This document shows, in pieces, positions 21,436-28,751 of a stretch of DNA of 30,906 nt (positions are counted from its first letter, which is position 1; each line of letters begins with the position of its first letter). The notes beneath the pieces were generated by a model, which did no database searches, was not told the origin of the DNA, and saw only the letters and a program-made list of their open reading frames with translations. Made by a program: the position numbers and the translations under genes. The DNA comes from UBA285 sp049970695 (GTDB taxonomy: Archaea > Thermoproteota > Thermoprotei_A > Sulfolobales > Desulfurococcaceae): contig JBMFML010000011.1 of NCBI GenBank assembly GCA_049970695.1, positions 1 to 30,906 on the forward strand. Direction: 5' to 3'.

Positions 21436-22207
21436 TTAGCAGGTAGAGCACTGGCGCGTCTCCCAGCAGCACGTAAGCAACGAAGCCCAGTAGCATGTAG
21501 AAGACCAGCGGCTGCCCTGGAGAGGCCCATATGTAGTCCTCGCGCGTGAGCCCGGCAGCCTCGGCCAGCTCAACGCTGCAGCCGCTGTTCAGCCTTACTC
21601 CAACTCTGTACTTGACTACTACTCCACTACTTGTTTTCTCGAAGCACTGGACTGGGTAGAAGTGCTTAGCCCTTCCCTCTACGTAGTCTCCGAGCTTAAT
21701 GGGCTTCGCGAGGAGGGGCACTAGGACCTTGTAGACCCCGGGCAGGCTCCTTACGAGGCTCTTGTACTTAGCGAAGACTACCAGCGCCTGGGCGAGAACA
21801 GCCACGAGAGACGCCAGGACGGAGTACAGTGTTATCACGAGTGCAGGGGGGAGTAGGCCGCTGCGTGGAATGGTCGTCGCGTACGAGAGTGGAAAGGCGT
21901 AGGATAGGCCCACGGACAGCGAGACAAAGACGTCTCCATCCCCAACAAGCCCTGCCCTGTACGTCGAGTAGAAGAATGCCGGCAGGATTAGTGCTGAAAA
22001 AGCAACGTAAGTAATGCACAAGCCGTGCGGGTACTTCTCGAGAGCTAAGAAGAGCGAGGCCGTGAATGCCGCGGCTGAAAAGCCTAGGTAGGAGTACACT
22101 AGCTTATCGGGTAACGACCTAGACTTGTAGTCGCAGAACCCGAGTACTGCGAGAAACGCCCCCGCCGCTGCGGACTTCAAGAGTTCTAGTAAGAAGACGT
22201 AGTCCAA
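21416..22207 (-). CDS. Archaeal prepilin/preflagellin peptidase (A24 aspartyl protease)
   Basis: 263-aa membrane protease that would remove class III signal peptides from pilins or archaellins at the cytoplasmic face. Both catalytic aspartates are in their motifs: GFCDYKSRSLPDKL (Asp about 26) in place of GxxDxxxRxIPN, and AGLVGDGDVF (Asp about 92) for the GxGD box. Six or so hydrophobic helices surround a soluble loop (GDYVEGRAKHFYPVQCFEK, then a segment ending at GLTREDYIWASPGQP). The loop makes the protein longer than FlaK, as in some PibD/EppA-type enzymes. TTG start near a TATA box. No pilin or archaellin genes lie in the window. The 3' end overlaps the phosphate transporter gene by 20 bp. 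Confidence 0.85.
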   Translation of the reverse strand: MDYVFLLELLKSAAAGAFLAVLGFCDYKSRSLPDKLVYSYLGFSAAAFTASLFLALEKYPHGLCITYVAFSALILPAFFYSTYRAGLVGDGDVFVSLSVGLSYAFPLSYATTIPRSGLLPPALVITLYSVLASLVAVLAQALVVFAKYKSLVRSLPGVYKVLVPLLAKPIKLGDYVEGRAKHFYPVQCFEKTSSGVVVKYRVGVRLNSGCSVELAEAAGLTREDYIWASPGQPLVFYMLLGFVAYVLLGDAPVLYLLTRLLGS

Positions 22208-22236
22208 GCCAACCGCCCCCCACTCAGCAAGAAGCC

Positions 22237-22246
22237 TCTTAAAGCG
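22237..22246 (-). promoter_or_regulatory. TATA box for the prepilin peptidase gene
   Basis: The minus strand reads CGCTTTAAGA. Initiation is expected near 22215, about 8 nt before the TTG start. Confidence 0.4.
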
Positions 22247-22263
22247 CTACTCTGCGCGCTCTA

Positions 22264-22755
22264 CTAGCGGCTTTGTTGAGCAGGCTTAAACCTGGTTATT
22301 TCGACGAGGTTGTTTGGCCAGGGTGCGAGTGTGTACCTTTCAAGCCACTCATCGTCTAAGTCCAGCTCCTTCATTACATTTACTATCTTGTCAATGAGCT
22401 CTTTGGGTATTCTGCCTTCGCGGGCTGCTGGGCAGTCGAGGTCTAAGTATACAACTCTCTCTCGCGTCTCGAAGTCTATGTAGACAAGAACGGGCCAGGC
22501 CCTGCAGTCTAGCGGCCTCTCCTTGTAGACTAGGCAACGCCCGCTCGGGTCTAGGTAGGGGCAGGGTGCTCCACTATGCGACCCCAGGCATTTGACGGGG
22601 CCCTTGGGCGTCTGAAGAGTAAACGAGGAGTCCTTGAACAGCTCTTCTTCTTCCGGCAGGAGTACTGCATAAAACCTCTTGCAGCAGTTCGATGTGCAGC
22701 CAGCACATATACTGCCGAAGTCTACGAAGCCTAGCTTGTAGGCCTTCCTACTCAT
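22264..22755 (-). CDS. CxxCxxCC-type cysteine-cluster (YkgJ family) protein
   Basis: 163 aa. The Cys pattern ICAGCTSNCCKRF near the N-terminus, then PCPYLD, GRCLVYKERPLDCRAWP and LDCPAA are the hallmarks of the YkgJ/FliB-like family, thought to bind zinc or an iron-sulfur cluster. The biochemical role is not established; some relatives modify or act on other proteins. The start is ATG 22755 with AAGGAGAGA upstream and a TATA box at about 22805. It stands alone, divergent from the DUF131 pair. Confidence 0.85.
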   Translation of the reverse strand: MSRKAYKLGFVDFGSICAGCTSNCCKRFYAVLLPEEEELFKDSSFTLQTPKGPVKCLGSHSGAPCPYLDPSGRCLVYKERPLDCRAWPVLVYIDFETRERVVYLDLDCPAAREGRIPKELIDKIVNVMKELDLDDEWLERYTLAPWPNNLVEITRFKPAQQSR

Positions 22756-22800
22756 CAGAGGCTCTCTCCTTGCTGCCGCTTAACAATGAAGGCGAGGTGA

Positions 22801-22810
22801 CTTATAAGCC
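22801..22810 (-). promoter_or_regulatory. TATA box for the CxxCxxCC gene
   Basis: The minus strand reads GGCTTATAAG. Initiation near 22780 would leave a 25-nt leader with the purine-rich ribosome-binding site. Confidence 0.5.
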
Positions 22811-22830
22811 TTGGGCTGCTGGCGCAGTAG

Positions 22831-22840
22831 CACTATATAA
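22831..22840 (+). promoter_or_regulatory. TATA box for the DUF131 pair
   Basis: CACTATATAA, centred about 40 bp before TTG 22876. Initiation is expected near 22863, with GGTGG at 22866-22870 as a possible ribosome-binding site. Confidence 0.55.
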
Positions 22841-22875
22841 CTCGCTCAGACACTGCTAAAAACACGGTGGCGTAG

Positions 22876-23160
22876 TTGAGCATTACCGCACTAGCCCTAT
22901 TGCTGTTTGCAGTGGGCTTCGTAGTCATGCTAGTTGGAGTGCTGCTGATTATGCTGAGCGCCCTTAGAGAAGCGGGAAAGAGGAGTGAGGGGGGAGAAGT
23001 GGAGGCCGGCGGGGTTTTAATTGTGGGGCCTGTGCCAATAGTTGTCGGCTCTAGCCAGAGAATAGCAAAAATCCTCTTGGTGCTGGCAATAGCGCTTACG
23101 CTCCTAGTACTCCTGGTCTACCTCATTACCTCGGGCTTGCTCAGGGTGGCGTGGAGTTGA
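22876..23160 (+). CDS. DUF131 (TIGR00304-like) two-helix membrane protein, first copy
   Basis: 94 aa. Two transmembrane helices (ALLLFAVGFVVMLVGVLLIM and ILLVLAIALTLLVLLVYLIT) flank a short loop containing GGVLIVGPVPIVVGSS, the conserved DUF131 motif (GGxIxIGPIPIxFG). The family is archaeal and its function is unknown. TTG start with its own promoter. Its last 10 bp overlap the start of a second, diverged copy, so the two may form a hetero-oligomer in the membrane. Confidence 0.8.
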   Translation: MSITALALLLFAVGFVVMLVGVLLIMLSALREAGKRSEGGEVEAGGVLIVGPVPIVVGSSQRIAKILLVLAIALTLLVLLVYLITSGLLRVAWS

Positions 23161-23453
23161 AGCTTTATAGAACTGGGCTCGTGCTCGTGTTTATCGGCGT
23201 AATACTGGCGTTTGCTGCCGCGCTGCTACCACTTCTACTAGTTGCCCTCTCACCAGTTGCCGAGGGAGGCAAAGTAGAGGTCGCTGGCGGTGGCTGCATC
23301 GTCATAGGCTTCATACCAGTCTGCTTCGGCTACGGCAACCCCCTGCTCGTAGTAGTGCTCTTAGTCGCCGCGCTAATTGTCGTAGTAATATCCTACGTGC
23401 TCGTGAAAAGCACGCTGAAAGAGCTCAAAGCAGTAAGTAGTGCAGTCGCTTAG
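23151..23453 (+). CDS. DUF131-like membrane protein, second copy
   Basis: 100 aa, a diverged paralogue of the preceding gene: two helices around GGGCIVIGFIPVCFGYGN, matching the DUF131 loop with two added Cys. It starts at GTG 23151, inside the first copy (TTG 23157 is a close alternative), and is therefore translationally coupled to it. Function unknown. Confidence 0.75.
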   Translation: MELKLYRTGLVLVFIGVILAFAAALLPLLLVALSPVAEGGKVEVAGGGCIVIGFIPVCFGYGNPLLVVVLLVAALIVVVISYVLVKSTLKELKAVSSAVA

Positions 23454-23470
23454 GATACACCGTACTCGCG

Positions 23471-23478
23471 TATATAAG
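23471..23478 (+). promoter_or_regulatory. TATA box before the structured leader and hypD
   Basis: TATATAAG is a near-consensus TATA box. Initiation is predicted near 23497-23501, at the beginning of the hairpin region. Confidence 0.6.
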
Positions 23479-23497
23479 GCTTTGAAGACTATTCAGA

Positions 23498-23573
23498 GCG
23501 TGAGGCCCCGGGGACGAGCCGAGAGTCCCTCGGTTGAGTGATCCGGGGTGGGTCCCCCTGGTCTTCGCACACC
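23498..23573 (+). ncRNA. Structured leader or small RNA upstream of hypD
   Basis: Candidate RNA of about 75 nt starting where the TATA box predicts. One fold uses GCG(23498-23500)/CGC(23566-23568), GAGGCC(23502-23507)/GGTCTT(23560-23565) and GGGGAC(23510-23515)/GTCCCC(23552-23557). A competing fold uses CCCCGG(23506-23511)/CCGGGG(23543-23548). Both keep the inner hairpin CCGAG/CTCGG (23519-23533). An ACA follows the basal stem directly, as in archaeal H/ACA guide RNAs, but the internal loop does not have the expected pocket geometry. The next open frame, hypD, begins 70 nt on, so a switching 5' leader is an equally good reading. Confidence 0.45.
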
Positions 23574-23643
23574 TCCTCGGCTTTCAAAAGCAGCAAGGGC
23601 ATGCTACATACTCGCAGAGTAGATCTCTCAGCTGGGTGGTTGC

Positions 23644-24849
23644 TTGGCCTCAGAAGCCTACAGCCAGCTCGAAAAAGCCTTGAGGTTTAGCCGCGAGCTG
23701 GCCGGCGCTGTTACCAGGAAAATCGAAGAGTACTGGGACTTGCTTACAAGAGCTAGTGGCGCTGAGCGAATAAAGATAATGGACTTTTGTGGAACGCACG
23801 AGTGGACTATAACCTACTACGGAATTAGGAGCGTTGTGCCAGGTGGACTAGAGCTCGTGGCGGGCCCCGGCTGCCCCGTTTGCGTGACTCCATCGCACTA
23901 CGTAGAAGAGCTAATCAGGCTGGCCCTCGACGGCGTGGTTGTCTACGCGTATGGAGACGTGTACAAGCTCAGGGCCTATAGGAGCGTTAAGGGGGCCTAC
24001 TCGCTCAGCGACGCGAGAAGCCTCGGTGGAGACGTCAGAGTAGTCTCGGACCTGCTTGTCGCTGCGAGAGACGCCGCTAAGCACGGAAGGCCCTCGGTTT
24101 TCGCGGGTATAGGCTTCGAAACCGTTGCACCGGGCTACGCGCAGGCCATTTTAAGAGGGCACTTGCCGCCAAACCTGAAGCTCCTGAGCCTCGTCAAGCT
24201 AACGCCGCCTGCAATGTTCTACTCGCTGGAAGTCAGCAGAGAAAAGCCCACCGAGCCTCCAATAATGGGAGTCATAGCACCAGGCCACGTCTCTACAATA
24301 ACGGGCGCCAAGGCCTGGGAGCCCGTGTCAGAGAACTACAAAATTCCAGTCGTGGTTTCGGGCTTCGAGCCCCTAGACGTCTTGGTCTCCCTACTCGAAA
24401 TACTCAAGATGCTGGTCAGCGGCAGGGCAGAAACCGTAATAGAATATAAGAGGAGCGTTTCTTGGCACGGAGACTTGAGCGCCCAGGCAGCAATAAGCAA
24501 GGTGTTTGAAATAGTAGACGATGCCTGGAGAGGCGTGGGCTTCATACCGAAGAGCGGCCTGAGGCTTAGGGAGAAGTACAGGATCCACGACGCCTTCTAC
24601 GAGTACGGAGTTAAAGAGCTGGCGCCGGGCATTTGGGAAAAGGACATGCCACCGGGCTGCAGGTGCGCCGAAGTGGTGCTCGGCAAGGCCTACCCGACCC
24701 AGTGCCCGCTTTTCATGAAGGCCTGCACGCCGAACAGGCCCATAGGCCCCTGCATGGTCTCTGTAGAGGGGACTTGCGCTATATGGGCTAAGTACGGCTC
24801 TCGAGAGCTCCTATCAAAAGTCAGCAAAGTGCTCAGAGCAGCCGGGTGA
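23644..24849 (+). CDS. hypD: [NiFe]-hydrogenase maturation protein HypD
   Basis: 401-aa cytoplasmic iron-sulfur protein that, with HypC, carries the Fe(CN)2CO unit during assembly of the hydrogenase active site. Family motifs are present: MDFCGTHEWTITYYGIR (catalytic Cys), VAGPGCPVCVTPSHY, FAGIGFETVAPGYA and GVIAPGHVSTITG. The C-terminal cluster region is complete: GCRCAEVVLGKAYPTQCPL, then the CTP motif and GPCMVSVEGTCAIW. TTG start preceded by GGTGG at about 7 nt. First gene of hypD-hypC-hypE; its TGA precedes hypC by 5 bp. HypA, HypB, HypF and hydrogenase subunits are not in the window. Confidence 0.95.
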   Translation: MASEAYSQLEKALRFSRELAGAVTRKIEEYWDLLTRASGAERIKIMDFCGTHEWTITYYGIRSVVPGGLELVAGPGCPVCVTPSHYVEELIRLALDGVVVYAYGDVYKLRAYRSVKGAYSLSDARSLGGDVRVVSDLLVAARDAAKHGRPSVFAGIGFETVAPGYAQAILRGHLPPNLKLLSLVKLTPPAMFYSLEVSREKPTEPPIMGVIAPGHVSTITGAKAWEPVSENYKIPVVVSGFEPLDVLVSLLEILKMLVSGRAETVIEYKRSVSWHGDLSAQAAISKVFEIVDDAWRGVGFIPKSGLRLREKYRIHDAFYEYGVKELAPGIWEKDMPPGCRCAEVVLGKAYPTQCPLFMKACTPNRPIGPCMVSVEGTCAIWAKYGSRELLSKVSKVLRAAG

Positions 24850-24854
24850 GCGCG

Positions 24855-25151
24855 GTGTGCCTCGCGGCACCAGCCGTGGTCCTCGAAGTGGACTACAGCG
24901 AAATGGTGGCTGTAGTGGACTACGGGGATGGAAGCCCGAGGAGGGCACTAATAGGCATATCGCAGGACAGGGTGAAGAAGGGAGACCTGGTAATGGTCCA
25001 CGCCGGGGTTATCGTGACTAAGATCAGCGAGGAAGACCTCTTGGAGCAAATAGAGTTCTTCAGAGAAGCGCTTGGAGAAGAGGCAGAGCACTTTGTTGAC
25101 GCCTACAAGCGACTGCTTGAGGCGTCCAAGAGGCTAAGCGGGGGTGAGTGA
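24855..25151 (+). CDS. hypC: [NiFe]-hydrogenase maturation chaperone HypC
   Basis: 98-aa partner of HypD. I choose GTG 24855, not the in-frame GTG 24846, because it gives MCLAAPAVVLEVDYSEMVAV, placing the essential Cys at position 2 after the initiator as in all HypC proteins; GGTGA lies 5 nt upstream. The rest shows the small beta-barrel (GDLVMVHAGVIVTKI, the usual GDYVLVHAGFAI) and a C-terminal helix. The stop overlaps hypE by 8 bp. Confidence 0.93.
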   Translation: MCLAAPAVVLEVDYSEMVAVVDYGDGSPRRALIGISQDRVKKGDLVMVHAGVIVTKISEEDLLEQIEFFREALGEEAEHFVDAYKRLLEASKRLSGGE

Positions 25152-26190
25152 GTTGGAGAAGGTCACGCTGGCCCACGGCTCTGGAGGCGTTGAAATGCTA
25201 GAGCTCCTCGAGAGGCTGTTTTTCAAGCGCGTAGAAGAGCCTTTGAAGAGGGTTGAGGGAGGCGTTGGGCTAGAGGCGGCTGACGACGCAGCGGCAATAC
25301 CTATTGGCGGCGGAAGGTACCTGATAGTCTCAATAGACTCCTACACGGTTAACCCCCCGTTCTTCCCCGGCGGCAATATCGGAGTACTCGCTGCTGCCGG
25401 CTCAATAAACGACGTCTTGATGCTGGGCGGCAGGCCAATAGCAATGCTCGACTCAATTGTAGTTGAAGAGGGCTTTCCGCTCAGCGACCTCGAAGTAATA
25501 GTCGAGTCCATGGTAAGCCTGCTCAGGCAGGAAGGCGTTGCGCTCATAGGTGGGGACTTCAAGGTAATGCCGAGGGGCCAGCTCGACAAAGTAGTCATAA
25601 CCACGACTGCCCTGGGAATTTCCGAGGGGCCTCCACTAGTTGACAACCCCAAGCCGGGCGACAAGGTAATTGTGAGCGGCCCCGTGGGCGAGCACGGCGT
25701 TGTCATACTGGCATCCCAGCTGGGCCTCGCCGAGGCTGGGGCAGGCTTGCTGAAGAGCGATGTCAGGCCCCTGACCAAGTTGATGCTGCCGCTCCTCTCG
25801 AAGTACAGGAGCTGCATTACTGCCGCGAGAGACCCGACGCGAGGCGGCTTGGCCGGTGTTCTCCACGAGTGGGCTTCGAGAAGCGGCGTAATGATAGTTA
25901 TTAGAGACGCCGATGTGCCCGTAAGAGAGCACGTTAGAAAGTACGCCGAGGCCCTTGGCATAGACCCGCTCTACTTGGCTAGCGAGGGAGTTGCAGTGCT
26001 GTCCGTAAAGCCGGAGTGCGCCGAGGAGGTCCTCGAGCTAATACGCCAATTGGGCTTTGAAGAAGCGAGAATCGTGGGCGAAGTCCGAGAAGCCGACTTC
26101 TTCAAGGGCTACGTTGTGGCGGAAACCCCCATTGGAGGGTTGAGAGTAGTTGAGCCGCCCAGGGGGGAGCTAGTGCCGAGGATTTGCTAG
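25144..26190 (+). CDS. hypE: [NiFe]-hydrogenase maturation protein HypE
   Basis: 348-aa ATP-dependent dehydratase that turns a carbamoyl group on its C-terminal Cys into the cyanide ligand. Visible are VTLAHGSGG at the N-terminus, the ATP-binding ADDAAAIPIG and IDSYTVNPPFFPGGNIG, GSINDVLMLGGRPIAM, ALIGGDFKVMP and ARDPTRGGLAGVLHEWA. The protein ends PRIC, the required terminal cysteine. GTG start overlapping hypC. The carbamoyl donor HypF is not encoded nearby. Confidence 0.96.
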   Translation: MSELEKVTLAHGSGGVEMLELLERLFFKRVEEPLKRVEGGVGLEAADDAAAIPIGGGRYLIVSIDSYTVNPPFFPGGNIGVLAAAGSINDVLMLGGRPIAMLDSIVVEEGFPLSDLEVIVESMVSLLRQEGVALIGGDFKVMPRGQLDKVVITTTALGISEGPPLVDNPKPGDKVIVSGPVGEHGVVILASQLGLAEAGAGLLKSDVRPLTKLMLPLLSKYRSCITAARDPTRGGLAGVLHEWASRSGVMIVIRDADVPVREHVRKYAEALGIDPLYLASEGVAVLSVKPECAEEVLELIRQLGFEEARIVGEVREADFFKGYVVAETPIGGLRVVEPPRGELVPRIC

Positions 26191-26200
26191 GAGGACTTGA

Positions 26201-26806
26201 ATGCCCAAGAGGCTGCTCATTAAGGGAGTTAGAGTCTCGAGGAGGGGGTTTGCCGGCCTCCTACTGGAATACAATTCGAGGAGTATCTGCATAGACCCCG
26301 GCAGCGCCTTGGAAGGCTGCGGCGTAGTCTTGTGCACACACAGCCACGCGAGGCACTGCCTACCAGACGTTGTGGGCTCGCTGTCCGAGCTCGTGTCGCC
26401 TTTTGCAGGCAGGCTGGTCAAGCCCGGCGGCTCTCTGGAAGTGAGTGGAGTGCGCGTGTCGGCATTTGATGCGTATAATAGGCCGGAGCTCTCTGGAGAG
26501 CCCGTGCCGCATCCCAGGGGTCTTGGAGTGGGGTTTCTCCTCGCTTTTCCAAGTGGGCTTAGAGTTTGCTACACTGGAGATACCGACCTCGTTGAAGAAG
26601 TCGTCGAGGCTTGCAGAGGCGTGGACCTCTTAGCCGTGCCAGTGGGCGGGGGCTGCGTGATGGCGCCCGAAGAAGCCCTCGAGCTGATTAGGAGCGTCAG
26701 GCCTGCTATAACACTGCCTCTGCACGCCGAGAAGCCCGAGCAGTACTTCAAGCTAAGAGATATGGCCCAGCCGTACACACAAGTGGTGATTTTGAGAGAG
26801 GCGTAG
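26201..26806 (+). CDS. Metallo-beta-lactamase-fold protein with an altered metal motif
   Basis: 201 aa, UlaG/UPF0173-like group of the superfamily. The HxHxDH motif reads THSHARHC (His 47, 49, 52), with Arg in place of the Asp that usually holds the second zinc. The later CYTGDTDLV and LPLHAEK motifs are normal. ATG start, with GGAGG overlapping the stop of hypE by a few bases, so it is part of the hyp operon. It may hydrolyse an ester or phosphoester or, with one metal, act differently; the substrate is unknown. The fold assignment is firm, the activity is not. Confidence 0.82.
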   Translation: MPKRLLIKGVRVSRRGFAGLLLEYNSRSICIDPGSALEGCGVVLCTHSHARHCLPDVVGSLSELVSPFAGRLVKPGGSLEVSGVRVSAFDAYNRPELSGEPVPHPRGLGVGFLLAFPSGLRVCYTGDTDLVEEVVEACRGVDLLAVPVGGGCVMAPEEALELIRSVRPAITLPLHAEKPEQYFKLRDMAQPYTQVVILREA

Positions 26807-26810
26807 CCGC

Positions 26811-28751
26811 GTGTGGTTCCGCGAGGTCCTCAAAGAGCTCTACACCAGCGAGAGAGTAGTGCCACCAGTAATGAAGTGGAAGGCCGTTACTCCAAGCGAG
26901 TACTGGAGAGTGTACGAGGAGAGCGTGAAAAACCCAGTTGAGTTCTGGTCGAGGGAGGCGAGAGAGCTCAAGTGGAGCAAGCCCTGGCAAGCCGCCGCTG
27001 AGGGGGCGCCTCCTAAAACCAGGTGGTTCGTTGGCGGCAGGCTTAGCGCGTACTACAACGTGGTGGAGAAGCACAGAGAGACCTGGGTTTGGGGAAAGCC
27101 CGCTGTTATATGGGAAGGCGAGGAGGGAGACGCCAGGGTAGTCACTTACAGCGAGCTGGACGAGCTCGCGGAGAGGGCCGCAGCGGGCTTGAAGGCTTTC
27201 GGGCTTTCACCCGGAGACTGGGTAATCGTCTACTCGCCTCCACTAGTAGAGTCCATAGCCGTCATGCTCGCTGCCACTAGGCTCGGAGCGCCCTTCGAGC
27301 CCGTCTTCACCGGGTTCGGCTACTACGAGCTCGCCAAGAGAATCAGGAACAGGAGCCCCAGGGCGGTCTTTGTAGCAGACGGCTTCTACAGGCGCGGAAG
27401 GCTCGTAGACACGCTCGGCACAGCTAGGAGGGCCCTCGAAGCAGCGGGCTACAGAGGCCCCGTTGTGGTCTTCGAGAGAGTGGGGCCTCCTAGCCTCAGA
27501 GAAGGCGAAGTGGCCTTCAGCGACTACCTGAGGCTCAGCCGGGAAAGGGTTGAGAGCTACGCTGCAGAGAGCAGCCACCCCCTGTTTGGGCTTCACAGCG
27601 GCTACGAAGAGGACTTCAAGCCGATAACCCACGGCACAGGGGGCTTCCTAGTCCAGGTGTACTCGACGAGTAGGTGGATTGGGCTGAGGCCCCACGACAC
27701 CTACTTCTGCACTGTGTGGCCCGGCTGGATAACGGGAGTGAGCTACGTAGTCTTCGGCCCGCTCATGGTAGGCTCCACGGTCGTGCTCTACGATGGAGGC
27801 CCCGACTACCCCAGCTGGGACAGATGGTGGAGCATTGTAGAAGACTACGCCGTGACCCTCTTCTTGACGACCAGCGCGGCGCTCAGAGTGCTCTCCAAGC
27901 AGGGAGACCACCACGTGCTCAAGCACAACATGGACACCCTCAGGGCCATTCTCGTCACGGCAGAGCCCCTGGAGGCCGACACGTGGCGCTGGGCGTACAG
28001 GGTCGTGGGCACTGGCAAGACTCCCTTCATAGAGTCCGTGCCAGAGGCCCTGAGCGGTAGGATACCAGTCGTTAACTTGTACATACAGAGCGAGATTGGC
28101 ACCTTCGCCACGGGCAACCTCGTCAACTACACGTTTCCACCAATAGCCCCGGGCTCCGCCGGCATCCCCATACCAGGCTTCCACGTCGAAGTAGTAGACG
28201 AGCAGGGGCAAAGGCTGGTCGAGGAAGTAGGCGAGCTCGTGATTAAGAGCCCGTGGCCCTCAATGCCCATCGAGTACCCAGAGGAGTACGCTGCCAAGTG
28301 GAGGCGGGGCTACTACAGAACCGGCGACTACGCATTTGCAGCTAGAGACGGCTACGTGTACGTCCTGGGCAGGAAAGACGCTGTGGCAAAGGTCAGCGGC
28401 TACAGGCTGAGCCTGGGGGCCGTTGAAAAAGCCCTCAAGGAGCTGGGCGGCCTCGAAGAAGTCTTCGTGGCGAGGTGCAGAGACCCCGAGAGGCTTGAGG
28501 GGCTGGTAGTGGTCTACAGGGGGAGCGTGGACCCCGACACCGTGAAGCGGCGCGTCAGGGAGCTGGTGGGGCCTATTGCCGAGCCCAGGCTCGTGGTGAA
28601 GACGGATAGTGTAATACGCTCTCTGGAGCTCAAGCAGCCAGACAGGTTTATTGGCAGCTGCAAGGATGGTGAAGACCTTACATACTTCCTCGAAGCCTCG
28701 CCTCAAACTCCGAGGCACTCAGCCGCGGGCATGAAGCCTTCTGCGCGATAA
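26811..28751 (+). CDS. Acetyl-CoA synthetase-like protein lacking key catalytic motifs
   Basis: 646 aa, length and layout of AMP-forming acyl-CoA synthetases. Preserved: the N-terminal ACAS region (SPSEYW-like TPSEYWRVYEESV), VTYSELDELAERAAAGL, TVWPGWITGVSYVVFGPL, the YYRTGDYAF motif (503-506) and GRKDAVAKVSGYRLS. Altered: the P-loop TSGTTGKPKG is replaced by LHSGYEEDFKP (261-271), the YxQTE motif reads YIQSE, and the C-terminal KTxSGKxxR, which carries the adenylation Lys, reads KTDSVIRSLE (597-606) with no Lys at the catalytic position. By family knowledge it should be unable to adenylate acetate normally. It is intact otherwise, so it may be a pseudoenzyme or bind CoA or nucleotide for another purpose. 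GTG start 4 bp after the previous gene; overlaps the DUF763 gene by one base. Confidence 0.85.
   Translation: MWFREVLKELYTSERVVPPVMKWKAVTPSEYWRVYEESVKNPVEFWSREARELKWSKPWQAAAEGAPPKTRWFVGGRLSAYYNVVEKHRETWVWGKPAVIWEGEEGDARVVTYSELDELAERAAAGLKAFGLSPGDWVIVYSPPLVESIAVMLAATRLGAPFEPVFTGFGYYELAKRIRNRSPRAVFVADGFYRRGRLVDTLGTARRALEAAGYRGPVVVFERVGPPSLREGEVAFSDYLRLSRERVESYAAESSHPLFGLHSGYEEDFKPITHGTGGFLVQVYSTSRWIGLRPHDTYFCTVWPGWITGVSYVVFGPLMVGSTVVLYDGGPDYPSWDRWWSIVEDYAVTLFLTTSAALRVLSKQGDHHVLKHNMDTLRAILVTAEPLEADTWRWAYRVVGTGKTPFIESVPEALSGRIPVVNLYIQSEIGTFATGNLVNYTFPPIAPGSAGIPIPGFHVEVVDEQGQRLVEEVGELVIKSPWPSMPIEYPEEYAAKWRRGYYRTGDYAFAARDGYVYVLGRKDAVAKVSGYRLSLGAVEKALKELGGLEEVFVARCRDPERLEGLVVVYRGSVDPDTVKRRVRELVGPIAEPRLVVKTDSVIRSLELKQPDRFIGSCKDGEDLTYFLEASPQTPRHSAAGMKPSAR

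Noticed and set aside
23498..23573. tRNA gene
   Set aside because: Length fits, but there is no T-loop GTTCRA motif, no anticodon arm and no acceptor pairing of the right form.
25341..25961. 206-residue minus-strand frame inside hypE
   Set aside because: Antisense of a very well conserved gene; composition is that of a reverse-frame shadow.
27648..28211. 187-residue minus-strand frame inside the ACS-like gene
   Set aside because: The plus-strand frame carries the family motifs throughout; this is its shadow.
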